From the NCBI GenBank assembly GCA_035578175.1, contig JAQMRL010000006.1, positions 67,524,001 to 67,588,000 on the forward strand: DNA of 64,000 bases, read 5' to 3'. The notes under the pieces were generated by a model, which had not been told where the DNA came from, did not search any database, and saw only the letters and a list, made by a program, of their open reading frames with translations. Positions 45,736 through 53,981 of the stretch are shown piece by piece. Source of the DNA: Catonia carolina. Its lineage: Eukaryota; Arthropoda; Insecta; Hemiptera; Achilidae. A program made the translations under genes and the position numbers. How positions within the stretch are numbered: the stretch's first letter is position 1; every line of letters begins with the position of its first letter.

Positions 45736-46085
45736 GTTGGATGAGAATTCTTAACAGCTAACTTCTAACAGAGAAAGCAGGGCGCGTAGGCCCTGGAAAA
45801 TGAACAGAGCAAACAAAAGGTGTAGAGCTCGCAGGCCCCGGGCTTTAGTTTTTATGAGAATCCTTACAACTAATTTACGGACTAATAGAGACAGCAGGGC
45901 GCGCAGGCCCTGGAAAATGAACAGAGCAAACAAAAGGTGTAGAGCTCGCAGGCCCCGGGCTTTAGTTTTTATGAGAATCCTTACAACTAATTTACGGACT
46001 AATAGAGACAGCAGGGCGCGCAGGCCCTGGAAAATGAACAGAGCAAACAAAAGGTGTAGAGCTCGCAGGCCCCGGGCTTTACATT
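45736..46085. repeat. 117-bp minisatellite in the 3' region of element B
   Basis: gcagggcgcg occurs at 45777, 45894 and 46011, spacing 117 bp. Units contain ccctggaaaatgaacagagc and gctcgcaggccccgggcttt. The last two units are nearly identical, and a diverged partial unit precedes the first. 117 is a multiple of three, and one frame is open on each strand. Confidence 0.92.
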
Positions 46086-46159
46086 TCATGATTTTACGAC
46101 TACTTAAAACTATACACATGAGATTCCTATTTACAGGTATGTGTATATTATGCACTGCA

Positions 46160-49100
46160 CTAAAGGTCCAGAGGTTCGATGTAAGGGCGAACGTCGTCTT
46201 GATGCACTTTAGTCTTTTCGTTGTCGATGTTCACCCAGTATACGGGTCCAGCGCGATGCACAATTTGGTATGGTCCCTTCCAGCGGGGAGCAAAACCGGC
46301 GTGGAACCCAGCTATTTTCTTGGAAAGGGGGTGATGTCGAATGTACACCTTTTGCCCTACCTCGAAGGCTGGATTGTCGGTGGGAGGGTCACTCCGTTTA
46401 GCTTGGTACCGTTTGTGTTGGTCCCTAGCTGCTTGTTGCCGTTGAAGGGCGCCAGCTTGCCGTGTTACTGCAGCGTCTTCGTTGCTTTCGTGTGCCTTGA
46501 GGCCCCAGTCTCCTGGTCGGTGCAAGGTTTGACCGAATAACAATTCACTCGGGGCGTAGCCTGTAGCGATATTTCGCCGGTTTCGTAAGGAGAAGAGGAC
46601 TGACGGTAAATGTTTTTCCCAGTTTCTATGTTGGCCGTCTAATCTTACTCGGAGGCCTTTCTTTATTTCCTGGTTTCGGCGTTCCGTGGGGTTTGCTCTG
46701 GGGTGATATGCTGGCGTCGTCCAGTGTTTAGCTTTCCATCGGCTACAGGCATTCTTCCAGGAATGGCTGGTGAATTGGGTGCCGAGGTCAGTTAATATTT
46801 TGGCCGGGTAGCCCCATCGAGAGAATACTTCGTCTTCCATTTTCTTGATTACTGTGGGTGCGTGAGAGTTCGGTAGTGCGAATGCCTCGGTCCATCGAGA
46901 GAATAAATCGGTAGCCACCAGTAAGACGCGTTTTCTGTTCGGTGTTAGTGGGTATGGTCCCATTAAGTCCACGGCAACTGTTTCCCATGGGCGAGTTGGT
47001 TGTCTTGGGCGTTGTCCGGCGGTCCTTGGATGTGTATTTGCCTTGAACGTTGTACATATGTAGCAATTTCCGACGTATTTATTGACCTCGTTCCTCAGGT
47101 TGGGCCATGTAAAATGTTTCATAATTTTATCCCCCGTCTCATCAGAGCCTGGGTGACCGGCAAGATCTTCGTCGTGGTAGTGATACAAAATTCTATCACG
47201 GTAGCTTGCCGGTACTACAATTTTCCAGTCTTCAGACTGGTCGCTATGTCGGAATTGTAATAAGTCTTCTGACACTCTGTGGCGTTCCAGGAATCTCTTC
47301 TCGATCCTAGATCGGCTCGCCACAGGTAACTGGGAAAGCCGATCGATCTGCTGTTTCTTCTCTTCGATCGCCGGGTCTTGTGCTTGGATTTGCTTGATCT
47401 CTTCCACGAGAGTGTTTGGTTCTACGTCTATTTGTTGGATTGACGGGGGTTCTGGCGACGTTTGAGGCTGCTCCGGTGGTGTGGCTCGGTCAGCGAGGTC
47501 AAATTCGTCGGGGTCTATCGTCTTTCCTGTAGGCTGGCGTGAGAGAGCATCGGGCAGCTCGTTCTTTTTCCCTGGGCAGTGTTCTATTCGGAATTTAAAT
47601 TCTTGAAGTAACAAGGCCCACCTTGTTAGCTTGGCCCGGGAATCTTTTAACGTCGACAGCCATGTTAGGGCTTGACTGTCCGTTCGGAGAAGAAATTCCC
47701 GGTCCTCGAGATAGGGCCTGTATCTTTTCACTGCCCAGATTATTGCTAGACACTCCTGCTCGTTCGCATGATATCTCTGCTCGGTGGGACTTAGCTTAGC
47801 GCTCGCATAGGAAATAACTTGTCTCTGCTTTTCTTCGTCTTCTTGGTAGAGTACGGCCCCGAGGCCCAACTTGCTGGCGTCTGTTTGAAGAATTAATTGC
47901 CTTGTTGGGTCGGGGCGGTGTAAGGTTGTAATTTCCTTAACTGCGTCTTTTATCTTCTGGAAAGTGAGCGCGGCTGATTCGTCCCATCGCCATCTAGAGT
48001 TTTTGGCCAGTAGGTTGGTTAGTGGTGCGCTTAGTTCTGCCATTCTTGGAATGAATTCACGCAGCCAGTTTACTACTCCGAGGAATTGTCTCAATTGTTT
48101 CTTATTTGTTGGAGGTTGGGCCTCTTCCACAGCCATGACATTCTCGGGGAGCGGTTGATTGCCTTCCGGGGTGACAGAGTGCCCAAGGTAGTTTGTACTG
48201 TCTTTACCGAAATGGCATTTTTCCAGTGCGCAAGTTAGATGATATGCATCGAGTCGTTCAAGTATTCTAGATAGATGCAGTATGTGTTCTTCCCAGTCGT
48301 TGCTAAAAACGATGACATCGTCGAGGTAGGCCGAACAGAAATCCTCTAGACCGCTGAGGACTGAGTTCATCATTTTCTGAAAAGTACTGGGAGCATTCTT
48401 TAGACCGAAAGGCATAACGGTGAATTGGAGCTTCTCTCCCTGCGGTGTCGTGAAAGCCGTATACGGTCGTGATTCAGGCTCGAGCGGTACTTGCCAGTAC
48501 CCGGTTTTGAGATCGAGAGTTGTGAACACCTTAGCTTTTCCGATGGCCTTCAGGGCATCGTGAATATTTACTTGCGGCGGCGTCTCGTTCTCGGTCACCT
48601 CGTTTAAACGTCGGTAGTCGATGCACAGTCTATTGGCGCCTGATTTCTTCTTTACCACCACGATCGGGGAATTGAATGGTGTATCGGCCGGTTCTACGTA
48701 GCCCTTCTCCTTCATAATTTTAACCTCTTCTTTGATACTTTGTAATTTCTCTGTTGAGTATCTGTAGGGTCTGGTATAAATGGGCCGTGTGTTCGTGAGA
48801 GTTATTTTGTGGGTCGCAGCATTTGTCGGTTGGGGAGGCGAGACTTCGTGAAATACAGAGCTGTAGGTTTCGAGAAGCTCGATCAGCGGACCCACGTGTG
48901 ACTGGGGCGCGGAGTGTTGAATATTCTCCGTGTCCAGTGTTGTTTCCTGGGCCCGTGATTTTGGTTGCCAAAATACTGCTTGCCTTTTCTTCTCTCCGTA
49001 GAGCAACCGACTAGCCTCGAAATCCAAACAGGCATGTTGGTTCCGAAGCCAGGGCTGCCCCAAGATCACATCTTCTCTTAGGTTGTCCACGATGTAGAAG

Positions 49101-49495
49101 TTAACAATTGTAGGTTCTCGGTTTATTTTTATTTCTATTGCTGCGTCTCCCCGAATTTCGCACACTGCATCAGTAGTAGCGAGGTGGATGGCCGCATCCA
49201 GTGGGGTTGGAACAGCTTCTGGCGGCAGGTGTCGTGTGTTCATGAAATTATGTGTTGCGGCGGAATCTAAAAGTGCGTGGACTGGTTTCTTCCCGATGTG
49301 GATCGTAATCCTTGGCAAGGGAGTGTTAGATTCGGCCGTGATGTGTGCAATACCGATCGTAGTGGGTGTTGTAGCAATCTTTGGAGTCGTTTCTGTTTCT
49401 ACTTCGGTCGCCCCTGAGGCTGGCTGTGGATCGGGGCAGAATTTCTCACAGCTCCTTCGTTTCCCTGCTCTCTTTTCGCCTGGTAGACCGGGCAA
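46160..49495 (-). CDS. Pol of Gypsy element B: protease, RT, RNase H, integrase
   Basis: An uninterrupted 1111-codon frame overlapping gag by about 97 bases in the -1 phase; the first Met is probably not the real start, which would be the frameshift. Protease active site LLDSAA (D77). RT with LDLKTGYWQ (D328) and YLDD (390-393). RNase H with TDAS (D539) and later TDSQ. Integrase zinc ligands H774, H781, C811, C814, then the DDE triad D843, D903, E938 and a GPY-type tail (RWKGPYQIV). All expected catalytic residues are present. No env follows. It acts with gag in the virus-like particle and then in the nucleus. Confidence 0.96.
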   Translation of the reverse strand: MPGLPGEKRAGKRRSCEKFCPDPQPASGATEVETETTPKIATTPTTIGIAHITAESNTPLPRITIHIGKKPVHALLDSAATHNFMNTRHLPPEAVPTPLDAAIHLATTDAVCEIRGDAAIEIKINREPTIVNFYIVDNLREDVILGQPWLRNQHACLDFEASRLLYGEKKRQAVFWQPKSRAQETTLDTENIQHSAPQSHVGPLIELLETYSSVFHEVSPPQPTNAATHKITLTNTRPIYTRPYRYSTEKLQSIKEEVKIMKEKGYVEPADTPFNSPIVVVKKKSGANRLCIDYRRLNEVTENETPPQVNIHDALKAIGKAKVFTTLDLKTGYWQVPLEPESRPYTAFTTPQGEKLQFTVMPFGLKNAPSTFQKMMNSVLSGLEDFCSAYLDDVIVFSNDWEEHILHLSRILERLDAYHLTCALEKCHFGKDSTNYLGHSVTPEGNQPLPENVMAVEEAQPPTNKKQLRQFLGVVNWLREFIPRMAELSAPLTNLLAKNSRWRWDESAALTFQKIKDAVKEITTLHRPDPTRQLILQTDASKLGLGAVLYQEDEEKQRQVISYASAKLSPTEQRYHANEQECLAIIWAVKRYRPYLEDREFLLRTDSQALTWLSTLKDSRAKLTRWALLLQEFKFRIEHCPGKKNELPDALSRQPTGKTIDPDEFDLADRATPPEQPQTSPEPPSIQQIDVEPNTLVEEIKQIQAQDPAIEEKKQQIDRLSQLPVASRSRIEKRFLERHRVSEDLLQFRHSDQSEDWKIVVPASYRDRILYHYHDEDLAGHPGSDETGDKIMKHFTWPNLRNEVNKYVGNCYICTTFKANTHPRTAGQRPRQPTRPWETVAVDLMGPYPLTPNRKRVLLVATDLFSRWTEAFALPNSHAPTVIKKMEDEVFSRWGYPAKILTDLGTQFTSHSWKNACSRWKAKHWTTPAYHPRANPTERRNQEIKKGLRVRLDGQHRNWEKHLPSVLFSLRNRRNIATGYAPSELLFGQTLHRPGDWGLKAHESNEDAAVTRQAGALQRQQAARDQHKRYQAKRSDPPTDNPAFEVGQKVYIRHHPLSKKIAGFHAGFAPRWKGPYQIVHRAGPVYWVNIDNEKTKVHQDDVRPYIEPLDL

Positions 49496-50400
49496 TCACG
49501 GTGCCAGTGCCGCTCCGGGCAATAGTGACACTTCGGTATGTTTTGGCTCTGCGGCGTCGGGCGTGTTGTGTTTTGCGGCGTCGGGCGAGTAGCAGCAGGT
49601 TGCGTCGTACGGGTGGTATTTGTTTGTGCTGGGGTCATATTGTTGCCGCTATGTTTCGTCTGGTCACTTTCAAATTCTGTGGCATACATTATGAGTTCTT
49701 CTACATTATCGGGCCTCGCAGCACGGACTAGAGATTTTATTTTCGGTAGGAGCTGGTCGATTAGTAGTGGGACCAGGGAATCTTCTTCTCCGTTCGGGTT
49801 TAACTTATAGAAAAGCTGGACCTTTCGTCGTATGAATTTCTCTATTTGTTCCCCGGTCCGCTGTTCCGTGCCGTATAGTTCTTTGTTGGCCGCTGTGATT
49901 CGGGCGGAACTCGCAAATTTTGCGGCGATTCTCGCCTTGAATTGGCCCCAGGTTGATATGAATTCGCCGTAGTCCGTCCACCATCTCGCGGCGTCGTCAA
50001 ATAGCTGTTTTGACGCTAGTAGAACCCAGGCGTGTTCAGGCGTATTGTGGCCGGCAAAGGCGGTTGAGCATTTCTTTGTAAAAGCTTCCGGGTCTTCGCG
50101 TAACTGGCCACGGAATTCAGGGAGTACTAGGATTTGAGCTGGTGGAGGCATTAGGTATTGAATGATTTGAGGCGGTGAAGGTGAAACCGGGGCGGTGATG
50201 GATGACGTGCTTCCCTCTGAGATCGGAAGGGCGAGGATACAGGGCTGGCACAGGAAAGCAGTGGTGTCGCCAGCTTCCCTTTTTAGGCAGACGTTGTGGT
50301 GCGGTTTGGCGCAGAGACGGCAATCAATGGAACTGATGTCGTCTTCTGGTTCTAAACAGGTTGCGCAATTACATAGCTGTCCCCTAGTGAGCATAACCAT
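49399..50400 (-). CDS. Gag of Gypsy element B with N-terminal PHD finger
   Basis: 333 codons from ATG at 50400, about 100 bases after the primer site. Residues 12-54 fit the PHD zinc finger spacing exactly: C12-x2-C15-x11-C27-x2-C30-x4-H35-x2-C38-x12-C51-x2-C54. A Pro/Ser linker follows, then a capsid-like region (FRGQLREDPEAFTKKCSTAF, ARWWTDYGEFISTWGQFKAR, FIRRKVQLFYKLNPN), a Thr/Pro/Gln-rich stretch and a CCHC-like knuckle CHYCPERHWHRDC with atypical spacing. It forms the particle and binds RNA. PHD fingers commonly read histone H3 tails; a targeting role here is inference. The stop at 49399 lies 22 codons past the slippery site. Confidence 0.92.
   Translation of the reverse strand: MVMLTRGQLCNCATCLEPEDDISSIDCRLCAKPHHNVCLKREAGDTTAFLCQPCILALPISEGSTSSITAPVSPSPPQIIQYLMPPPAQILVLPEFRGQLREDPEAFTKKCSTAFAGHNTPEHAWVLLASKQLFDDAARWWTDYGEFISTWGQFKARIAAKFASSARITAANKELYGTEQRTGEQIEKFIRRKVQLFYKLNPNGEEDSLVPLLIDQLLPKIKSLVRAARPDNVEELIMYATEFESDQTKHSGNNMTPAQTNTTRTTQPAATRPTPQNTTRPTPQSQNIPKCHYCPERHWHRDCPVYQAKREQGNEGAVRNSAPIHSQPQGRPK
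49459..49465 (-). promoter_or_regulatory. Slippery heptamer GGGAAAC for -1 frameshifting
   Basis: On the - strand the gag frame reads CAG GGA AAC, which gives G GGA AAC in the X XXY YYZ register (GGA starts 936 bases, exactly 312 codons, after the ATG). Slipping back one base gives GGG AAA CGA, which enters the pol frame at KRRSCEKF. A GCCCC/GGGGC pairing starts about 21 bases downstream, a longer spacer than usual. Confidence 0.75.
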
Positions 50401-50497
50401 GATGATGGATGATGGGCGCCACTGGTTTATACTTTCCAGAAAGTGTTGAAGGCGGCTAGCTGGTCGTGGATCCCTCGTAGGTCGCTACGAAGTCGAG

Positions 50498-50515
50498 GCC
50501 CCACGTTGGGCGCCA
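50498..50515 (-). promoter_or_regulatory. Primer binding site, tRNA-Lys1,2 type
   Basis: On the - strand the 18-mer TGGCGCCCAACGTGGGGC begins 4 bases after the 5' LTR. It equals the sequence complementary to the 3' end of tRNA-Lys1,2 that primes several retroviruses and LTR elements. Confidence 0.88.
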
Positions 50516-50519
50516 AACT

Positions 50520-51334
50520 TGACACCAGGCGGGCGGCGGAGGGAGCGAGGAGGCTCTCAAAGAGTCGTTCGCCGGCCTGAGTCAGTGCTGGGTAGCGGTT
50601 TGCAACCTTGGTGAGCAATACATTGGTGGCCCTGAAAAGGGTCGTTTTATGATGGTTAGATTGTGCAGTGACGGTGGGTGACGGAGCCGGCCTTGGCGCG
50701 ACGGTTAAACTAAGTGATGCGACGGGGCGAGGAGATCTCTGCTGCAGTGACGGGGTCGTCCGTTCGGCGAGTCGTTGTTGTCGGGCTCGGCGGTGTTGCT
50801 CCTTTTTACCTCCCCGGCGTCTTGACATAAGCAGGTTGGAATCGGGGAAAATTATAAAATAAATTAACCTTAAGGATGACGGCCCTTAAAAGGGTCGTTT
50901 ATGTAGAAAGCTTAGGTCGTGGAGGACTGTTCGCATGGGTGCGAACCTCCGCTATTCCCGAGAGAAACAGCGAAGCATCGCCTGGGCGAACCCGGCGAAG
51001 CGACTAATTGCCGCTGGAACAGCGGACGGCCCGTCGTGGGCAAGCAGGAGACATCAGAAATGAAGCGAGAAGACTTGGTTTTCCTTATAGAGTTTCTTCG
51101 GCTGGAGCTGTGTTGTCTAGTTGTGTCCCTCTTGACTGCTGGTGTAAGACTGCTCTGTGTGTGAAAACTACCTGCTTATATACTGTTAGGTTGTCCAACC
51201 TGTAACCAATCAGAGAGCAGCATGGCGAGCCGGCTCCTGATTGGTCCGAGTCTGGACAACTTGTTTCTGTAAATTGCATGTGTGTTGTGTGTGTGTTAGT
51301 GCGTATACTGGTTAGGCTTGACTGTGTTGTATCA
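50520..51334 (-). repeat. 5' LTR and promoter of Gypsy element B
   Basis: In - orientation, two CCAAT-type boxes (the complements of gattggtccg near 51239 and ccaatcagag near 51205) lie upstream of a TATATAAG box (the complement of cttatata near 51175). This places U3 at about 51334-51150 and transcription start shortly after. Confidence 0.9.
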
Positions 51335-51708
51335 GGTTTAGATGATTACAACCAACTCGGTTGTTATGCAAATCATAATTAAAGTTTGACATGCCTTTTA
51401 AAGCTTAAAATACGCTCCATTTACCAGTTAAATTTTTTTGTATGAGCATTAAGTTTAAGCTTTAAAAAATTAAAGTAAATCTCTTAAAGTTGTAAAGTTT
51501 TCTAAAATAATTTCTAAAGATAGGAAAGTATTTGTCGCAAATTAGTCTGTATCAGTAAAAAGAATATCATTTTTAGATTCTAAAAATATAAACTTTAACG
51601 TGTTTAATTATTTGTCAGCGGGGATGTCTTGCAATCCAAAAAACCTTTACAAGCACAAATTTTCCAGCCGTTCGATGGCGTTCCGAGCTGACAGTTACGG
51701 AACTACTA

Positions 51709-53884
51709 CTGTCTGTCTGTAACTTGATGGCCCCTCGCAGAGGGGAGCAATATGCGGATTGTAAAACCATTTCAGAAAACATCTTATTTTTTTTTTAGGT
51801 CACTGAAACTTTTCGGAAATGACGTATTTTTATAAAACAAAGTATTTCGCATGTTTTTTGTTCTATAAAATTATTTCGAAAAACACACGCCTAATGAGAT
51901 AATGTATAATTTAGTAAAAGTTTTGTTTTTGAAGAAAAACCCGTATTTTTTCAAATACATCGTCATTGTTCAACAACTATTCCACGGATTAACGTAAAAT
52001 TTGGCAGGCTTGTTCTGTAATAATTATGAAAAACGATGATGCAATAAAATTTAACAGAAAATCAATACTTTTTAAGTTACAAGGTATTTTCATAAATACA
52101 TTTTGTAAAATCGCGAAATACGACATAAAAAAGTCAGCATGCGAGAAACTTTTTTATCTTTAAAGATAACTGTACACTGTAAGCGAACGAAATAAAGAGA
52201 AAATTTTGAATTAATTTTTAGTGAAAGAATTATTTAAATTTGACGAACCGTGTAGGAGTTACAAGGATTTAAGTATACAACCAATTACAAGCACACGCAT
52301 CCAAAGCGCATGAAAGGCGTACGTAATAGTATTATAGGCTATTTTAGTACATGTATAAAATTGCACCCTTATTGTTTATCTGTTCTGTCACGTAAAATTT
52401 ATGTTTTGACAACGGTTTTGTAAAAAGTAAAATATTGTTTTTTTTTATTTTCAAGAAACCATTTCCGAACCTTTCAGTAAGCATGTTGTCCTTTTTTTTA
52501 ACCAGTTCTGTAGTATCGTTGCAATGCGTCGGACGTAACTTTTACTTTCCGGGCATACATTTAAGTTACATATTGTAGTCGTAACTATTTTATCATTTAT
52601 ATTAGGTTATCGTTTACTTTTTCTAAACAAATATTATAAATTACAAACACATTACGTTTACTACATGAACACTACATTACTACATTAACATTTCATTTAC
52701 TTGTGAATGATGCTTTAATTGTTGTGTCTTGCTTGGGTCATGTGTGTTTGATAATAGTTTTATATATTCACCAATACTTTAGGTAATTAGGAAGATGTTA
52801 GTTTCAGTTATGCCTTTATGGTTTATAACATATATTAAAACTGTAAACAAATATGGATGCAAAACGGAAACATGGGCAAACCTTTCACAGTGATGGAAGA
52901 AATGTAATAAACAATGTTAATAAACATTGAGATGAAGAACGGGTTACTAATTTACTTAGTCTTCCTTTACAGAAAGTTACGCAAGGAGCTGTAATTAACA
53001 ATTTCTCTAAATAAGATTCCAATACAGTTATTCGTTCAAATAAATATTGGTGATAAGTAATGGTAGTAGTAGAATACCAGCGCAGTTTATTATCATGCAA
53101 TGCGCGCCGCGCAATTGCGAAATTTGAACTGTGTTAATTTTAAAACGGATGATCCGATTTGAATGATTTTTTTAGAGAAAATATATTTAAGCTCTGTTAA
53201 TAAACTTCATGCGTGCACGTTTTCGAACGACAGAAAAATTTTCCCGATATTAGCTTTTCAAAACCGCGCTCGAAAATATTATCGTTTTTTCTTATACAAT
53301 CAATCTTATACGTCAGTACAATCAAAGTACAGCGTTTTTTAAATCCTTGTAACTCCTATACGGTTCGTCAAATTTAAATAATTCTTTCACTAAAAATTAA
53401 TTCAAAATTTTCTCTTTATTTCGTTCGCTTACAGTGTACAGTTATCTTTAAAGACAAAAAAGTTTCTCGCATGCTGACTTTTTTATGTCGTGTTTCGCGA
53501 TTATGAAAATACCTTGTAACTTAAAAAGTATTGATTTTCTGTTAAATTTTATTGCATCATCGTTTTTCATAATTATTACAGAACAAGCCTGCCAAATTTT
53601 ACGTTAATCCGTGGAATAGTTGTTGAACAATGACGATGTATTTGAAAAAATACGGGTTTTTCTTCAAAAACAAAACTTTTACTAAATTATACATTATCTC
53701 ATTAGGCGTGTGTTTTTCGAAATAATTTTATAGAACAAAAAACATGCGAAATACTTTGTTTTATAAAAATACGTCATTTCCGAAAATTTTCAGTGACCTA
53801 AAAAAATTAGATGTTTTCTGAAATGGTTTTACAATCCGCATATTGCTCCCCTCTGCGAGGGGCCATCAAGTCACAGACAAACAG
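51709..53884. mobile_element. 2.2-kb foldback element with about 560-bp TIRs
   Basis: The left arm (51709 to about 52273) and right arm (about 53340-53884) are inverted copies with few differences. The ends are CTGTCTGTCTGTAACTTGAT and its mirror with CAGACAAACAG. TA flanks both sides (51707-51708, 53885-53886), and the uninterrupted module A copy near 28030 shows a single TA. The 1.07-kb centre has no transposase. A 71-codon frame on the - strand (53100-52885, RWYSTTTITYH) is the only notable frame. Confidence 0.88.
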
Positions 53885-53981
53885 TACACATTACATTATC
53901 TGCTAATCAAGGACATTTCCCCTCAGCTTGATTTCGCTCTAGGTCATACAACGTTGCCGGATAGAGTAATACGTTTGTCTC

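Larger units (their letters stand above)
44800..51334 (-). mobile_element. Gypsy element B (PHD-type gag), apparently intact
   Basis: 6535 bp, bounded by 815-bp LTRs (TGACACC...TATCA on the + strand) and a GGTT duplication (44796-44799, 51335-51338). On the - strand the order is: 5' LTR, primer site at 50515-50498, gag, then pol by a -1 frameshift, a 117-bp minisatellite, a purine tract (CAGGGGGGAGT, the complement of 45615-45625) and the 3' LTR. The LTRs read identically by eye and no stop or frameshift is seen in gag or pol. This is the youngest element in the window and is GC-richer than its surroundings. It lies antisense to the host gene in its intron. Confidence 0.95.

Noticed and set aside
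45800..46540. 246-codon frame on the + strand over the minisatellite
   Set aside because: Made of the 117-bp repeat plus antisense pol; no family resemblance and opposite to the element strand.
50498..50515. tRNA-Lys primer site as a sign of an endogenous retrovirus
   Set aside because: No env gene follows pol and the domain order is that of Ty3/Gypsy; several LTR retrotransposons use tRNA-Lys.
50427..50828. 133-codon Arg/Pro-rich frame in the LTR of element B
   Set aside because: Repeated at 44755-45108 in the other LTR; an incidental frame in GC-rich LTR sequence with no promoter placement.
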